From Prochlorococcaceae cyanobacterium jk18x22bins.40 (GTDB lineage: Bacteria; Cyanobacteriota; Cyanobacteriia; PCC-6307; Cyanobiaceae), in contig JAJDVL010000047.1 of the NCBI GenBank assembly GCA_022826155.1, positions 30,206-94,205 of the forward strand: a stretch of 64,000 bases of DNA, written 5' to 3'. Below the pieces are notes generated by a model. It saw nothing but the letters and a program-made list of their open reading frames with translations. It ran no database searches and was not told the origin of the DNA. The position numbers and the translations under genes are program-made. Below are positions 17,475 to 25,401 of the stretch, piece by piece (position 1 is the first letter of the stretch; the number at the start of each line of letters is the position of its first letter).

Positions 17475-18903
17475 TGTGGATGGCATACAACTGGCGGAAA
17501 CGGGCCTGCTGCTGCCGATGGTCCACCAGGGGCTCCGGATAGCCCCGGCGCTCTAGGGGTGCAATCTGCCCTGAGAGAAGATCTGCTGTGGTGCAGTGGG
17601 CCAACTCAGGTAACCAACGGCGAATGTAGTCCCCATCCTCGTCAAACCTGGCGGCCTGGGTGGAGGGATTGAAGATGCGCAGGGGACGGGGATCCATGCC
17701 GCTGCTGGCGCTCCACTGCCAGCCGCCGTTGTTGGCCGCCAGATCGCCATCTACCAGATGTTGCATGAAAAAGGCTTCCCCCCAGCGCCAGTCGCAGATC
17801 AGATCCTTGGTGAGAAAAGACGCCACGATCATGCGGCAACGGTTGTGCATCCAGCCGGTCTCCAGGAGCTGGGTCATGGCGGCATCCACAATGGGATAGC
17901 CCGTACGGGCCTCACACCAGGCGGCAAAACTCTCCGGCTGATTGCGCCAGGGGAACTGGCGCCAGCGGGGCCGAAACGCCCCCTCCGCCAACCCGGGAAA
18001 GTGGAACAGGGCCTGCTGGTAGAACTCCCGCCAGGCCAGCTCCTGCTGCCAGACCGTGATGGCTTGCTGCGTCTCCACGCACTCCTGCCCCCGGCTGGCC
18101 ATGGCCTCTTGTGAGGCCTGCCACACCGTCCTCGGGCCAACGGTGCCAAAGCGCAGGGCTGCACTGAGGCAGGATGTTCCCTCGCGTCCGGGGTAGTTCC
18201 GCTCCGGTTCGTAGCGGTCCAGCGCCCCATGGACGAAGGCGTCCAACTGTTTCCGGGCCGCCTGTTCTCCGGGATGGCAGGGAGAGCACCCTTTCCAGGG
18301 ACAGCCCAGTTCCGCCGGGGTGGGGAGTTGCTGCAAGAGGGGCAGGGTCCTCCGAGCCGCTGCGCTCAGGCGCCCATGGTCGGGACCTGTCAGGCCCTGG
18401 GGCGCCGCCACCGGCTCTCCCTTGGCCTGGTTAAACCAGGCGCGGCGGTAGGGACCATAGACCTTGTAGGGCTCTCCTGAGCCGGTCACCACCTGCTCCG
18501 GCGGCACCAGCATCTGGTCCCAGCAGCGTTGCACCTCAACGCCTTGATGCAGCAAGGCCTGCTGCAGTTGCCCATCCCGCTGACGGAGACCGGGCTCCAC
18601 GTCCTCGTTAAAGGCCAGCCCCGCCACCCCCAATCGGGCCGCCAACGGGGGGACGTGCTGCAGGGGATCACCCTGGAGCACCAGCAGTTGGCTGCCGGCG
18701 CGCCGCCAGGCCTGCTGCAACTCCGCCACGCTGGCAAGCAGGAACCAGAGTCGTGACGGCGCCGCCTTCGGCCCCTGCCAGAGGCCCGGCTCCAACACAA
18801 CCAGGCCCGTGATAGCGGTGGTGCGCGCCGCCAACTGCGCCAAGCCCAGATTATCGGCCAGGCGCAAATCCCGACGGTGCCAGAACAGCCAGGGGGCATT
18901 CAT
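17458..18903 (-). CDS. phrB: Deoxyribodipyrimidine photolyase / cryptochrome family
   Basis: Light-driven repair of UV pyrimidine dimers with FADH-. The 481 residues have an N-terminal Rossmann domain (WLFWHRRDLRLADN) and the C-terminal FAD domain with the signatures WREFYQQALFHFP, GYPIVDAAMTQLLETGWMHNR and LAANNGGWQWSAS; the Asn in the NNGGWQW motif is typical of CPD photolyases. A Cys-rich loop around CPWKGCSPC is unusual. It overlaps the LuxR gene end by 17 bases and the NUDIX gene by four. Confidence 0.93.
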   Translation of the reverse strand: MNAPWLFWHRRDLRLADNLGLAQLAARTTAITGLVVLEPGLWQGPKAAPSRLWFLLASVAELQQAWRRAGSQLLVLQGDPLQHVPPLAARLGVAGLAFNEDVEPGLRQRDGQLQQALLHQGVEVQRCWDQMLVPPEQVVTGSGEPYKVYGPYRRAWFNQAKGEPVAAPQGLTGPDHGRLSAAARRTLPLLQQLPTPAELGCPWKGCSPCHPGEQAARKQLDAFVHGALDRYEPERNYPGREGTSCLSAALRFGTVGPRTVWQASQEAMASRGQECVETQQAITVWQQELAWREFYQQALFHFPGLAEGAFRPRWRQFPWRNQPESFAAWCEARTGYPIVDAAMTQLLETGWMHNRCRMIVASFLTKDLICDWRWGEAFFMQHLVDGDLAANNGGWQWSASSGMDPRPLRIFNPSTQAARFDEDGDYIRRWLPELAHCTTADLLSGQIAPLERRGYPEPLVDHRQQQARFRQLYAIHIRGET

Positions 18904-19469
18904 GGCCGTGATTCTCCCGCCAGAAAGGCCCGGGCCTGAAACCAGGCGGTGACCGTCTTGGCGTCAAGGGATTCCTCGCCACTGGTCAAGCGTTCCTCCA
19001 ACTGGGCGGGTGTCAGGGTGATCACCTGCAGGTCTTCATCCGCGTCACTGCCTGGTGGCTCCGGCAAGGGTGTGAGTTGCCGCGCCAGGAAGAGATGGAT
19101 GACCTCGTCGGAGTAGCCCGGGCAAGGCAGCAGGTGCCCCAAGCTGTCCCAGCGGGCAGCGGCAAAGCCTGTCTCCTCCCCCAGCTCCCGCTGAATGGAG
19201 GCCAGGGGCTGCTCTCCCGCCTCCAGAGTACCGGCGGGAAACTCCAAAAGGCGTCGCGCAACGGCAAAGCGGTATTGACGCAAGATAACCACACGGCCGT
19301 CCTCCAGAACGGGCACCGCCAGGCACGCGCCAGGGTGGCGAATGCAGCCGTACACCCCTTCGGCACCAATGGGCAGCCGCCAGCGGGCCAACTCAAAGGA
19401 CACCTTGCGCACCTGTAAGGTGGCCAGGGTGTCCAGTAACCGGGCGGGCTCGGAGGGGGAAGAGGCCAT
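18900..19469 (-). CDS. NUDIX hydrolase (ADP-ribose pyrophosphatase-like)
   Basis: A 189-residue protein, ATG chosen at 19469. The Nudix box fits G-x5-E-x7-RELxEExG as GTLEAGEQPLASIQRELGEE, and VVILRQYRFAVARRLLEFPAG is the NudF/ADP-ribose pyrophosphatase upstream strand. It would clean up ADP-ribose or similar nucleoside diphosphate sugars. The ATGA overlap with the downstream photolyase shows coupled translation. Substrate is inferred only from the family. Confidence 0.85.
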   Translation of the reverse strand: MASSPSEPARLLDTLATLQVRKVSFELARWRLPIGAEGVYGCIRHPGACLAVPVLEDGRVVILRQYRFAVARRLLEFPAGTLEAGEQPLASIQRELGEETGFAAARWDSLGHLLPCPGYSDEVIHLFLARQLTPLPEPPGSDADEDLQVITLTPAQLEERLTSGEESLDAKTVTAWFQARAFLAGESRP

Positions 19470-19541
19470 GGGTGGATCCAGGATCGCAACTGCCCGTTGC
19501 ACGCCGTTGTCATGGGATCCGGCGTGCTGGAGCAAACTGTA

Positions 19542-20102
19542 TTAGAGCAGTTGGGGGTAAGGGAGGCGTTGGGGTAAGGGAGGCGCACAATTCCACAGGA
19601 GTTCCTGGCAACTGCAGGGGGCGTGGGGAGCCACCAACCCGGGATTCAGCGCCACCAGCGGGGCCAGCACGAAACTGCGCTGCTGCCAGCGGGGATGGGG
19701 GAGCAGGAGTTCCGGCATGGCGCTGCGCCGCTGGCCGAACCAGAGCAGATCCAGATCCAGAACACGGGGTCCCCAACGGGGTCCCGGCTGGCGGCCCGCC
19801 TGCCGCTCCAGTGCCTGGAGGCGCTGCAGCAGCACCATGGGGGACCCGGAACAGTGCAGTAGCACTACGCCGTTGATGTAATCCGGCTGGTTGGGGGGAC
19901 CCCCCATCGCTGCAGAACGAAACCAGGGGGAACAGCGCAGCCCACCCCCTTCCGCCATGGGCTTGAGGGCTGACACAGCCCAGGTCAAGGTGGCCAGGGA
20001 ATTCCCCAGATTGCTGCCCAGGGCAACGGCGACGGGTTCAGGGCGAAGTGTCACACCAGCAGGTATTTTGCTCGGCAAGACCATAGCCAGCCCCATGGAC
20101 AC
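19542..20102 (-). CDS. folK: 2-amino-4-hydroxy-6-hydroxymethyldihydropteridine pyrophosphokinase
   Basis: Folate pathway kinase (HPPK) that pyrophosphorylates the pterin before FolP. The 186 residues show VALGSNLG, WFRSAAM, PDYINGVV, GPRVLDLDLLWFG and LPHPRWQQRSFVLAPL. In-frame starts are ATG 20102, ATG 20084 and GTG 20054; the later ones give a more typical N-terminus. Its partner folP is 27 kb to the right at 47181. The gene stands at the left border of the foreign island. Confidence 0.92.
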   Translation of the reverse strand: MSMGLAMVLPSKIPAGVTLRPEPVAVALGSNLGNSLATLTWAVSALKPMAEGGGLRCSPWFRSAAMGGPPNQPDYINGVVLLHCSGSPMVLLQRLQALERQAGRQPGPRWGPRVLDLDLLWFGQRRSAMPELLLPHPRWQQRSFVLAPLVALNPGLVAPHAPCSCQELLWNCAPPLPQRLPYPQLL

Positions 20103-20201
20103 AGGGAAGGCTGAGCGCTTCTGCTAATTTTTAGCCGTTTCAGTTGAAGGTCCTCAAGTCCCTCCATGGACAAGATTTTTCTCTCCAGGTGAGGCCAACC
20201 A

Positions 20202-20236
20202 GGGGAAGCTAACCAGGGGCCGTCCAGGGAACGTCC
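20202..20236. repeat. Left arm of imperfect inverted repeat bounding AT-rich island
   Basis: This 35-base arm matches the reverse complement of 23208-23242 at 31 of 35 positions by my alignment (differences at arm positions 9, 12, 27 and 30). The AT-rich sequence starts within 15 bases of its inner end. The motif CGTCCAGGG recurs in it. It may be a terminal repeat of a mobile element or part of a dispersed repeat family; see the findings. Confidence 0.75.
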
Positions 20237-20250
20237 GGGGATGCCGATGG

Positions 20251-20838
20251 CGATATTGTAAATATAGTATTTCAGATATGAATAATAATGAATTTTATGA
20301 TTATTTAGATAATGGTAAAGATATTTATAGATATGATCCGGCTGAAGAAGGGATGGGGTCCAATAGTATAGCATCAATAGCCGGTTTTATTACAGCTATG
20401 GCAAGATCTGTTTTATGGTGGGCTATGAGATACTTAAGAGAAAATGATCATGGAATTTATATGGTAGATACTGATTCTTTAATTACTGATGGAGAATTAC
20501 CATCTAATCTTGTTGGTAAAGATATAGGGAATTGGAATTTAGAGGAAGTTTCTGATCCTAAGTTATGCGAATTTAGGGCTCCTAAACATTATTCTTTTGC
20601 GGATATTATGAAAATAAAAGGTATTAGGGAAGCTAAAAGAGGGCAAAGTATTTATAGACAAGCACAGTTTAGTAAATGGTCAACTAACTTAGGTAGTAAA
20701 AGTAAAAAAATGAGAGATAGACTTGAAAGAGGAGCATTAGTTAAAGATATTGATAAAATAGTAACAGGAGAGAATAAAAAAAGAATTGTTATTGGTGAAA
20801 ATATGTTTAATTTACCGTTGGAGTTATATGAGAAATAA
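20251..20838 (+). pseudogene. C-terminal fragment of a protein-primed family B DNA polymerase
   Basis: The frame opens at the AT-rich boundary and has a first ATG at 20278 (186 residues from there). It holds the segment SIASIAGFITAMARSVLWW, then IYMVDTDSLI, the motif C of family B polymerases (the DTDS pair binds catalytic metal), then a GNWNLEE and RAPKHYSF block as in phi29-type and linear-plasmid enzymes. The exonuclease domain and motifs A and B, which lie upstream in full enzymes of 550 residues or more, are missing, because sequence left of 20250 is a GC-rich repeat. The fragment is about 30 percent GC by eye. It is a remnant unless a split polymerase is encoded elsewhere. Confidence 0.75.
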
Positions 20839-20877
20839 TTATAAAATTGTCGGTTAAGGAGATAGAAAAGAATGCTT

Positions 20878-21065
20878 CCCGTTCCCCTGTCTGGCGTCCT
20901 ATCAGGCTGCCCGCGCCCCCGCCCGTTCCCTGCCTGGTGTCCTATCAGGCTGCCCGCGCCCCCCCCGCCCGTTCCCCAGGCCTGGCGTCCTATCAGGCCG
21001 CCCGTGGGCTGTCCACGTGGGTCATGGACGATTCCTGGAACGTCTCCCTGGTAGGTAATCTCGTC
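20878..21065. repeat. GC-rich modular repeat block (middle block)
   Basis: The sequence GGCGTCCTATCAGG or its one-base variant occurs at 20893-20906, 20936-20949 and 20984-20997, and each copy is followed by GCCCGCGCCCC/GCCCGTTCCC-like modules. The same unit occurs once at 23061-23074 in the right block. The spacing of 43 and 48 bases and the repetition of the sequence between copies rule out a CRISPR array. It separates the polymerase fragment from the lipoprotein gene, and the AT-rich genes stop sharply at its edges. Confidence 0.85.
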
Positions 21066-21071
21066 CATTTA

Positions 21072-22937
21072 TTATCTAAATCTATTATCTTTCTCTGTTA
21101 CAAATACCCCATCAACAGATAATGATTCTGTCTTATCCCTATACCATACTTCACCTGCCACAAAATTGGGAAAAACATTATAACTATTACTATTAGTTAA
21201 AAAAGAACCTTCTACTTGTAATTCACTTCCATTTATAGTATCATCCGGACTAATATATCTAAAAAATCTGCCATTACTTCTAATATCTGTATCTCTAATA
21301 GGAATTACTGTATCCCTAAGTAATATACCTGGAAGATTAGATGTATCCGAAACATTCTCCACATATATCGTCATATGTGACGGTTCCAGGATATGTTCAT
21401 CGTGATTAACAGCAAATCTTGCCAAAACTCTAATATCAGAGGTTATTTCTCCTTTATCATTATTATGATTATAATACCATTTCGCCCCATTTTCATTTTT
21501 ATATTCAACTTGAAGATTAAAAAGATGTGGACATACGCTATGAGCGCAATCAACTGCGTGATAACTATTATATGATTCATAAGGATCAATATAAGAATAA
21601 TCTCTTTGTCTGTAAATAGAACGTGAAGTATTTACAAGAGGACCTCTTTCTAACCAGTAATCAAATCCATTTATTGAACCACCGTAACCTGTCGTACCTG
21701 GCACATCCATTGGCGGTGTTACCCCTGGACTCGGCGCTGTGGTTGGCGGCGTTATCCCTGGACCTGGTTCTGTGATTGGCGTCGTTTCCCTTGGACCTGG
21801 TTGTAACCCGATTTTAGGATTATTTTCTTGGGGCGGTTTAAAGTGAATAGGAAGTAATAACGTTGATATTTCACTATTTGAAATAAACCATGGCGCTATT
21901 ATGTTAAAGTTTCCTGAGGAAGCGGCTAATGTTCCAGCTATATTTGTAGGGTGAGTATAATTAGCGTCGTAACTATAAAATTGTCCTCCCCATTTTCCAT
22001 TATATCTTCTACTGTTTATATATCCATTTAGATCCCCATCAAAGAAACCATTATGGGTAGAACCTATAGATAGCCTATCAAGATTTAACTTACCGGGTAA
22101 ATTAACCGTATCAAAAGTAAGTGCATAATTAGGGTTATTAGACGTTCCTATACTTTCATAGGATACTATTTGTTTATCCTTAAAGTTATTTATTTCTCCT
22201 GAAACATAACCTAGTGAATTAGTGTCTTCAAAATCGGCTTTTAGGATCATATTACCCTCTAAAGTATTTCCTATGGCAAAACCGTCATTATACCTTTTAT
22301 GAATATCAATAAGTCTTTTAGCTTCTGTTTCAGTTGTTGCTTCATATAATGAAAATCCTTCGCAGGAAGTGCCGCATAATGACCGATAATAATTGGAATT
22401 AGTATTATATTTAGTAAATTTTACATTATCCTCGTAAGTTGCTGTTCCTGTTAATTGTGAAATAGAGCCTTTATATTCGGTACTATCTACAAATACTCCA
22501 ACATCTCCTACAAACAGATTATCAATAGATAATGAACCATTAGGCTTTCTTTCAGACCATGTTCCGTGTAGCATATAGCTACCATCAGGATATTTATATA
22601 AATTAGACACTAAATTAGTTGTAGATGTTTCTAAATAATTGTTTGTTCCTTCTGTTACTTTACCAAAGTCATTACCATTTTTAATTACATTGTAACTACC
22701 GTCTTCATTAGAAACAACTTGTATTTTATCACTAGTTAATATACCATTAGTATTAGATGAATGGGTTACACTGCCAGGAACTGGGCGCGCTTTTGAAATT
22801 TTAGCGGGGGCGGGTAATCTTGGGTCAATAGGATCCCGATTCCCCGAAAAAGATTCATTACTTCCCCCCCCCCCCCCCGCCTCCGCAAGAAGCCAAGACG
22901 AAGAGAAGCGGAAAATAAATCCGAGGATTTTTAACAT
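21072..22937 (-). CDS. TbpB-like surface lipoprotein, frame-separated from its signal peptide
   Basis: As read, a 621-residue protein with a beta-rich, Tyr/Asn/Gly-rich body (for example SISQLTGTATYEDNVKFTKY, NGKWGGQFYSYDA), a Pro-rich linker (about residues 385-425, PGITPPTTAPSPGVTPP) and a second beta domain with a CAHSVC pair. The layout recalls Slam-exported TbpB-like lipoproteins, but the family is inferred from style only. The ATG at 22937 gives no lipobox. A better start, ATG at 22956 in another frame, encodes a classic lipoprotein leader (MNQLLPNV... LLFVLASC) ending in the G run at 22864-22878. With 15 G that leader meets a stop at 22858; with 14 or 17 G it would join the body. GC is low (about 35 percent by eye). 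Confidence 0.6.
   Translation of the reverse strand: MLKILGFIFRFSSSWLLAEAGGGGGSNESFSGNRDPIDPRLPAPAKISKARPVPGSVTHSSNTNGILTSDKIQVVSNEDGSYNVIKNGNDFGKVTEGTNNYLETSTTNLVSNLYKYPDGSYMLHGTWSERKPNGSLSIDNLFVGDVGVFVDSTEYKGSISQLTGTATYEDNVKFTKYNTNSNYYRSLCGTSCEGFSLYEATTETEAKRLIDIHKRYNDGFAIGNTLEGNMILKADFEDTNSLGYVSGEINNFKDKQIVSYESIGTSNNPNYALTFDTVNLPGKLNLDRLSIGSTHNGFFDGDLNGYINSRRYNGKWGGQFYSYDANYTHPTNIAGTLAASSGNFNIIAPWFISNSEISTLLLPIHFKPPQENNPKIGLQPGPRETTPITEPGPGITPPTTAPSPGVTPPMDVPGTTGYGGSINGFDYWLERGPLVNTSRSIYRQRDYSYIDPYESYNSYHAVDCAHSVCPHLFNLQVEYKNENGAKWYYNHNNDKGEITSDIRVLARFAVNHDEHILEPSHMTIYVENVSDTSNLPGILLRDTVIPIRDTDIRSNGRFFRYISPDDTINGSELQVEGSFLTNSNSYNVFPNFVAGEVWYRDKTESLSVDGVFVTEKDNRFR
22864..22878. repeat. Homopolymer run C15 (G15 on the coding strand), probable phase-variation switch
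   Basis: Read on the minus strand, the order is TGC GGA GGC, then 15 G, then AAG TAA. The Cys is the lipobox residue of the leader starting at 22956. The downstream body is in frame only if the number of G leaves remainder 2 after division by 3 (14 or 17). Fifteen therefore puts the leader out of frame, which is the OFF state. Confidence 0.85.
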
Positions 22938-22984
22938 TAGGAAGGAGCTGATTCATGGGAGCCAGACCATGGGAAAGGAAAATC

Positions 22985-23260
22985 ATACACTATCAGGGAA
23001 CCTTGGCAGGTGATTTTGGCGGGCGGCCCTATCTGGTGGTCATGGCAGGCGATCCCGCCAGGCGTCCTATCAGGTGAACCGTCAGGATGCCCGCGCCCGC
23101 CCGTTCCCCGCCAGGCCGTCCACGTGGTTTCCCTTCCGGATGCCCTGGCGGGCTGCCCACGTGGTTCCCCTGGCGGGTTCCCTAATACGGTTCCCTGGAC
23201 GCCCCCTGGACGATCTCTGGACGGCCCCTGATTGGCTTCCCCATTGGGACAACTCGAACA
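22985..23260. repeat. GC-rich modular repeat block (right block) with inverted arm 23208-23242
   Basis: Contains the 14-base unit at 23061-23074 shared with the middle block, GCCCGCGCCC-type modules, several CCCTGGACG/CTGGACG units and CACGTGG pieces (23108-23165). The last 35 bases (23208-23242) are the inverted partner of 20202-20236. The conserved domain of the downstream NYN gene begins directly behind it. Confidence 0.8.
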
Positions 23261-23835
23261 TTTTTATCAGCGCCCAGGACGTGGCCGCAGAGCGGGAAGG
23301 ATGGGGCGCCCGTAGCCGGGTACGCATCCATTTCCCCGCCATGAAAGAGCTGGCTTGCCGACAAAGGCCCATCGGGCGAGCTCTGGCGGTGGGATCAGTC
23401 CCCCCGGAGTTGCGTGGCGTCTGGAACAGGCTTGAAGCTGAAGGGATTCAGGTGCAGCTTTTTGAACGGGGCCAACTGGGGGGGCGGGAGCAGGGCGTGG
23501 ATCAGGCGTTGCAGACCGCCATGCTGCGTGATCTCAGCGACAACAATGGTGACCCTGGCATTGCCGTGCTCCTCAGTGGGGATGGGGCTGGCTTCGCCGA
23601 TGGCTGCGGATTTCACGCTGATCTGGAGCGGATGCACAGGAAAGGGTGGCGGATTGAAATCCTGTCGTGGCGCCACAGTTGCAACCACCGCATGCAGCAG
23701 TGGGCTGGGGAGAAGGGCCGCTTCATTGCTCTGGATGATTTTTATCCTTGTGTCACCTACTTGAAGGAGCCCCGACCCGGCCAGCCCTGGGCAGAGCCCC
23801 GAGCGCCGCAGCCATTGCCTGCGCTGGAATCGTGA
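23074..23835 (+). CDS. NYN domain (LabA/DUF88-like) nuclease-like protein, 5' end built from repeat
   Basis: From about 23254 the product is a NYN-type domain: NSNIFISAQDV, the strand AVGSVPPELRGVWNRLEAEGI, the acidic site GIAVLLSGDGAGF and WRIEILSWRHSCN. NYN domains share the PIN fold and often cleave RNA. The frame is open leftwards through the right repeat block to a GTG at 23074, giving about 60 repeat-derived residues (MNRQDARARPFPARPSTW). An internal GTG at 23161 is another possible start. The normal 5' end of the gene has apparently been replaced by the repeat insertion. Catalytic Asp residues look intact, but expression is uncertain. Confidence 0.7.
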   Translation: MNRQDARARPFPARPSTWFPFRMPWRAAHVVPLAGSLIRFPGRPLDDLWTAPDWLPHWDNSNIFISAQDVAAEREGWGARSRVRIHFPAMKELACRQRPIGRALAVGSVPPELRGVWNRLEAEGIQVQLFERGQLGGREQGVDQALQTAMLRDLSDNNGDPGIAVLLSGDGAGFADGCGFHADLERMHRKGWRIEILSWRHSCNHRMQQWAGEKGRFIALDDFYPCVTYLKEPRPGQPWAEPRAPQPLPALES

Positions 23836-23845
23836 TCCGCACCCA

Positions 23846-24214
23846 TCAGTAGTGCCCCAGGACCCCGGCCAGAAAACGACCTGGCGCCAGGGCTGCCGTC
23901 CCTGCTGCGATGGCGCCAACCATGACGCCCTTCATCAAATTGGCATGGCGTTTCACGTTGCCCTGCCGAATGGCCAAGATGCTCCAGCCCATGCAGATCA
24001 AGGTCCAGAGGCTAAGCCCATGGAGCCAACTCCATCCCCCTGGGGGGTGAACGCTGTGAATCAGGAAGGAGGACAGGGTGGCACACAGCATCAGCCCAAC
24101 CCATACCCGACCCATCAACTGGTGCAACTGTGTGCCCTTCGCCAACAGCAGGCTCGCCAGACCTAGCCCGATTGCCACCAAGGCCGTGATGAGGTGAAAC
24201 CAGATGACGGCCAT
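23846..24214 (-). CDS. DUF2306-like small membrane protein
   Basis: A 122-residue protein of four hydrophobic segments: ITALVAIGLGLASLLL, VWVGLMLCATLSSFLIHS, GLSLWTLICMGWSILAI and a C-terminal GVMVGAIAAGTAAL. The pairing of HQLMGRVWVGLM with an N-terminal His is the pattern of DUF2306 membrane proteins. Function unknown. It is convergent with the NYN gene (10-base gap). Confidence 0.7.
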   Translation of the reverse strand: MAVIWFHLITALVAIGLGLASLLLAKGTQLHQLMGRVWVGLMLCATLSSFLIHSVHPPGGWSWLHGLSLWTLICMGWSILAIRQGNVKRHANLMKGVMVGAIAAGTAALAPGRFLAGVLGHY

Positions 24215-24357
24215 AGATGCCTGAAAGAACGAAGTATTACTAATTTAGAGTAGCACCATGGCAATGTCCGCATCCCTGACCCTAGGCAGAGCATCCCAAG
24301 CACCTCCTGAACTTATTCCAGAACTCGGGTTAGGATCATGTCAAAGCAGAAGCACTC

Positions 24358-25401
24358 GTGGAGTTTGCCAAATACCAGGGTCTCGGCAACGACTTCGTGA
24401 TCGTGGATGGACGCTCCGGGTCGCCCATTGAGCCCAATGGGGCTCAGGTGAGACAGCTCTGTGATCGACGCTTGGGCATTGGCGCCGATGGGGTCATCCT
24501 GGCGCTCCCCCCCCGGCAGGGGGGCGATCTGCGCATGCGCATTTTTAACGGAGACGGCAGCGAGCCGGAGATGTGCGGCAACGGCATCCGCTGTCTGGCC
24601 CGCTTTGTGGCGGACCAGCATCAGGGGGTCTGCCCGGACACCCTCACCATCGAAACCATGGCGGGTCCCATGGGCGCCAGGCTGCAGGACCAGGGACAGG
24701 TGACGGTGGACATGGGGGAGCCCCGCCTGGAGCCGGCAGCCATTCCCACCACCCTGGGGGTTGATGCCCGGCAAGTTGTGGCTGAACGACTCCTGGTGAT
24801 TGGCCAGGTGTTGGAGGTGACCGCCGTGAGCATGGGCAATCCCCATGTGGTGATCCCCGTGGCGGACGTGGCCCAGGTGGATCTGGAGCAACTGGGGCCT
24901 GCACTGGAAACCCATCCCGCCTTCCCCAATCGCACCAACGTGCATTTTCTCCAGGTGCTCAGTGATCAGCACCACCGCCTGAGGACGTGGGAGCGGGGGG
25001 TGGGTCCCACCATGGCCTGTGGAACCGGGGCCTGTGCCGCAGTGGTGGCTGCCCGTCTGCTGGGGCTGGGGCAACGCAAGGCTCGGGTGACCCTCCCCGG
25101 CGGCACCCTGACCGTCCACTGGCGCGACGACAACCACGTCTTCATGACGGGTCCTGCGCAGCGCACCTTTGTCGGCCAGGTGGTGTTGGACGCACTGGGA
25201 GCTGAGGCGGAAAACGAAGCCACCGGGGACACTGAAGCGGTGGCCCAAGCCAAGGCCATGGCGTTTCTGGCCAACACCTCCCTGGACGAGATGCTGGAAC
25301 TGGCAGCCAACTCCTTAGCCCAGCGCACCCAGCGCCGCGGCGGACCTCCCGTCAACCCTCCCGGTGAACCCGTGCCGGACTGGGACCACCGTGGCCACTG
25401 A
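24358..25401 (+). CDS. dapF: Diaminopimelate epimerase with C-terminal extension
   Basis: Interconverts LL- and meso-diaminopimelate for lysine and peptidoglycan. The Cys pair of the two-base mechanism is present: EMCGNGIRC near residue 74 and ACGTGACA near 222. KYQGLGNDFVIVDGRSG is the family N-terminus, starting at a GTG (24358); the nearby ATG at 24338 is out of frame. At 347 residues it is about 60-70 longer than most homologues; the extra part after residue 280 is Ala-rich (AQAKAMAFLANTSLDEMLELAANSLAQR) and ends in a Pro-rich tail. The next gene starts inside its end (11-base overlap). Confidence 0.93.
   Translation: MEFAKYQGLGNDFVIVDGRSGSPIEPNGAQVRQLCDRRLGIGADGVILALPPRQGGDLRMRIFNGDGSEPEMCGNGIRCLARFVADQHQGVCPDTLTIETMAGPMGARLQDQGQVTVDMGEPRLEPAAIPTTLGVDARQVVAERLLVIGQVLEVTAVSMGNPHVVIPVADVAQVDLEQLGPALETHPAFPNRTNVHFLQVLSDQHHRLRTWERGVGPTMACGTGACAAVVAARLLGLGQRKARVTLPGGTLTVHWRDDNHVFMTGPAQRTFVGQVVLDALGAEAENEATGDTEAVAQAKAMAFLANTSLDEMLELAANSLAQRTQRRGGPPVNPPGEPVPDWDHRGH

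Noticed and set aside
20893..20997. Repeats at regular spacing considered as a CRISPR array
   Set aside because: Spacing is 43 and 48 bases, sequences between copies are themselves repeated modules, and no cas gene is near.
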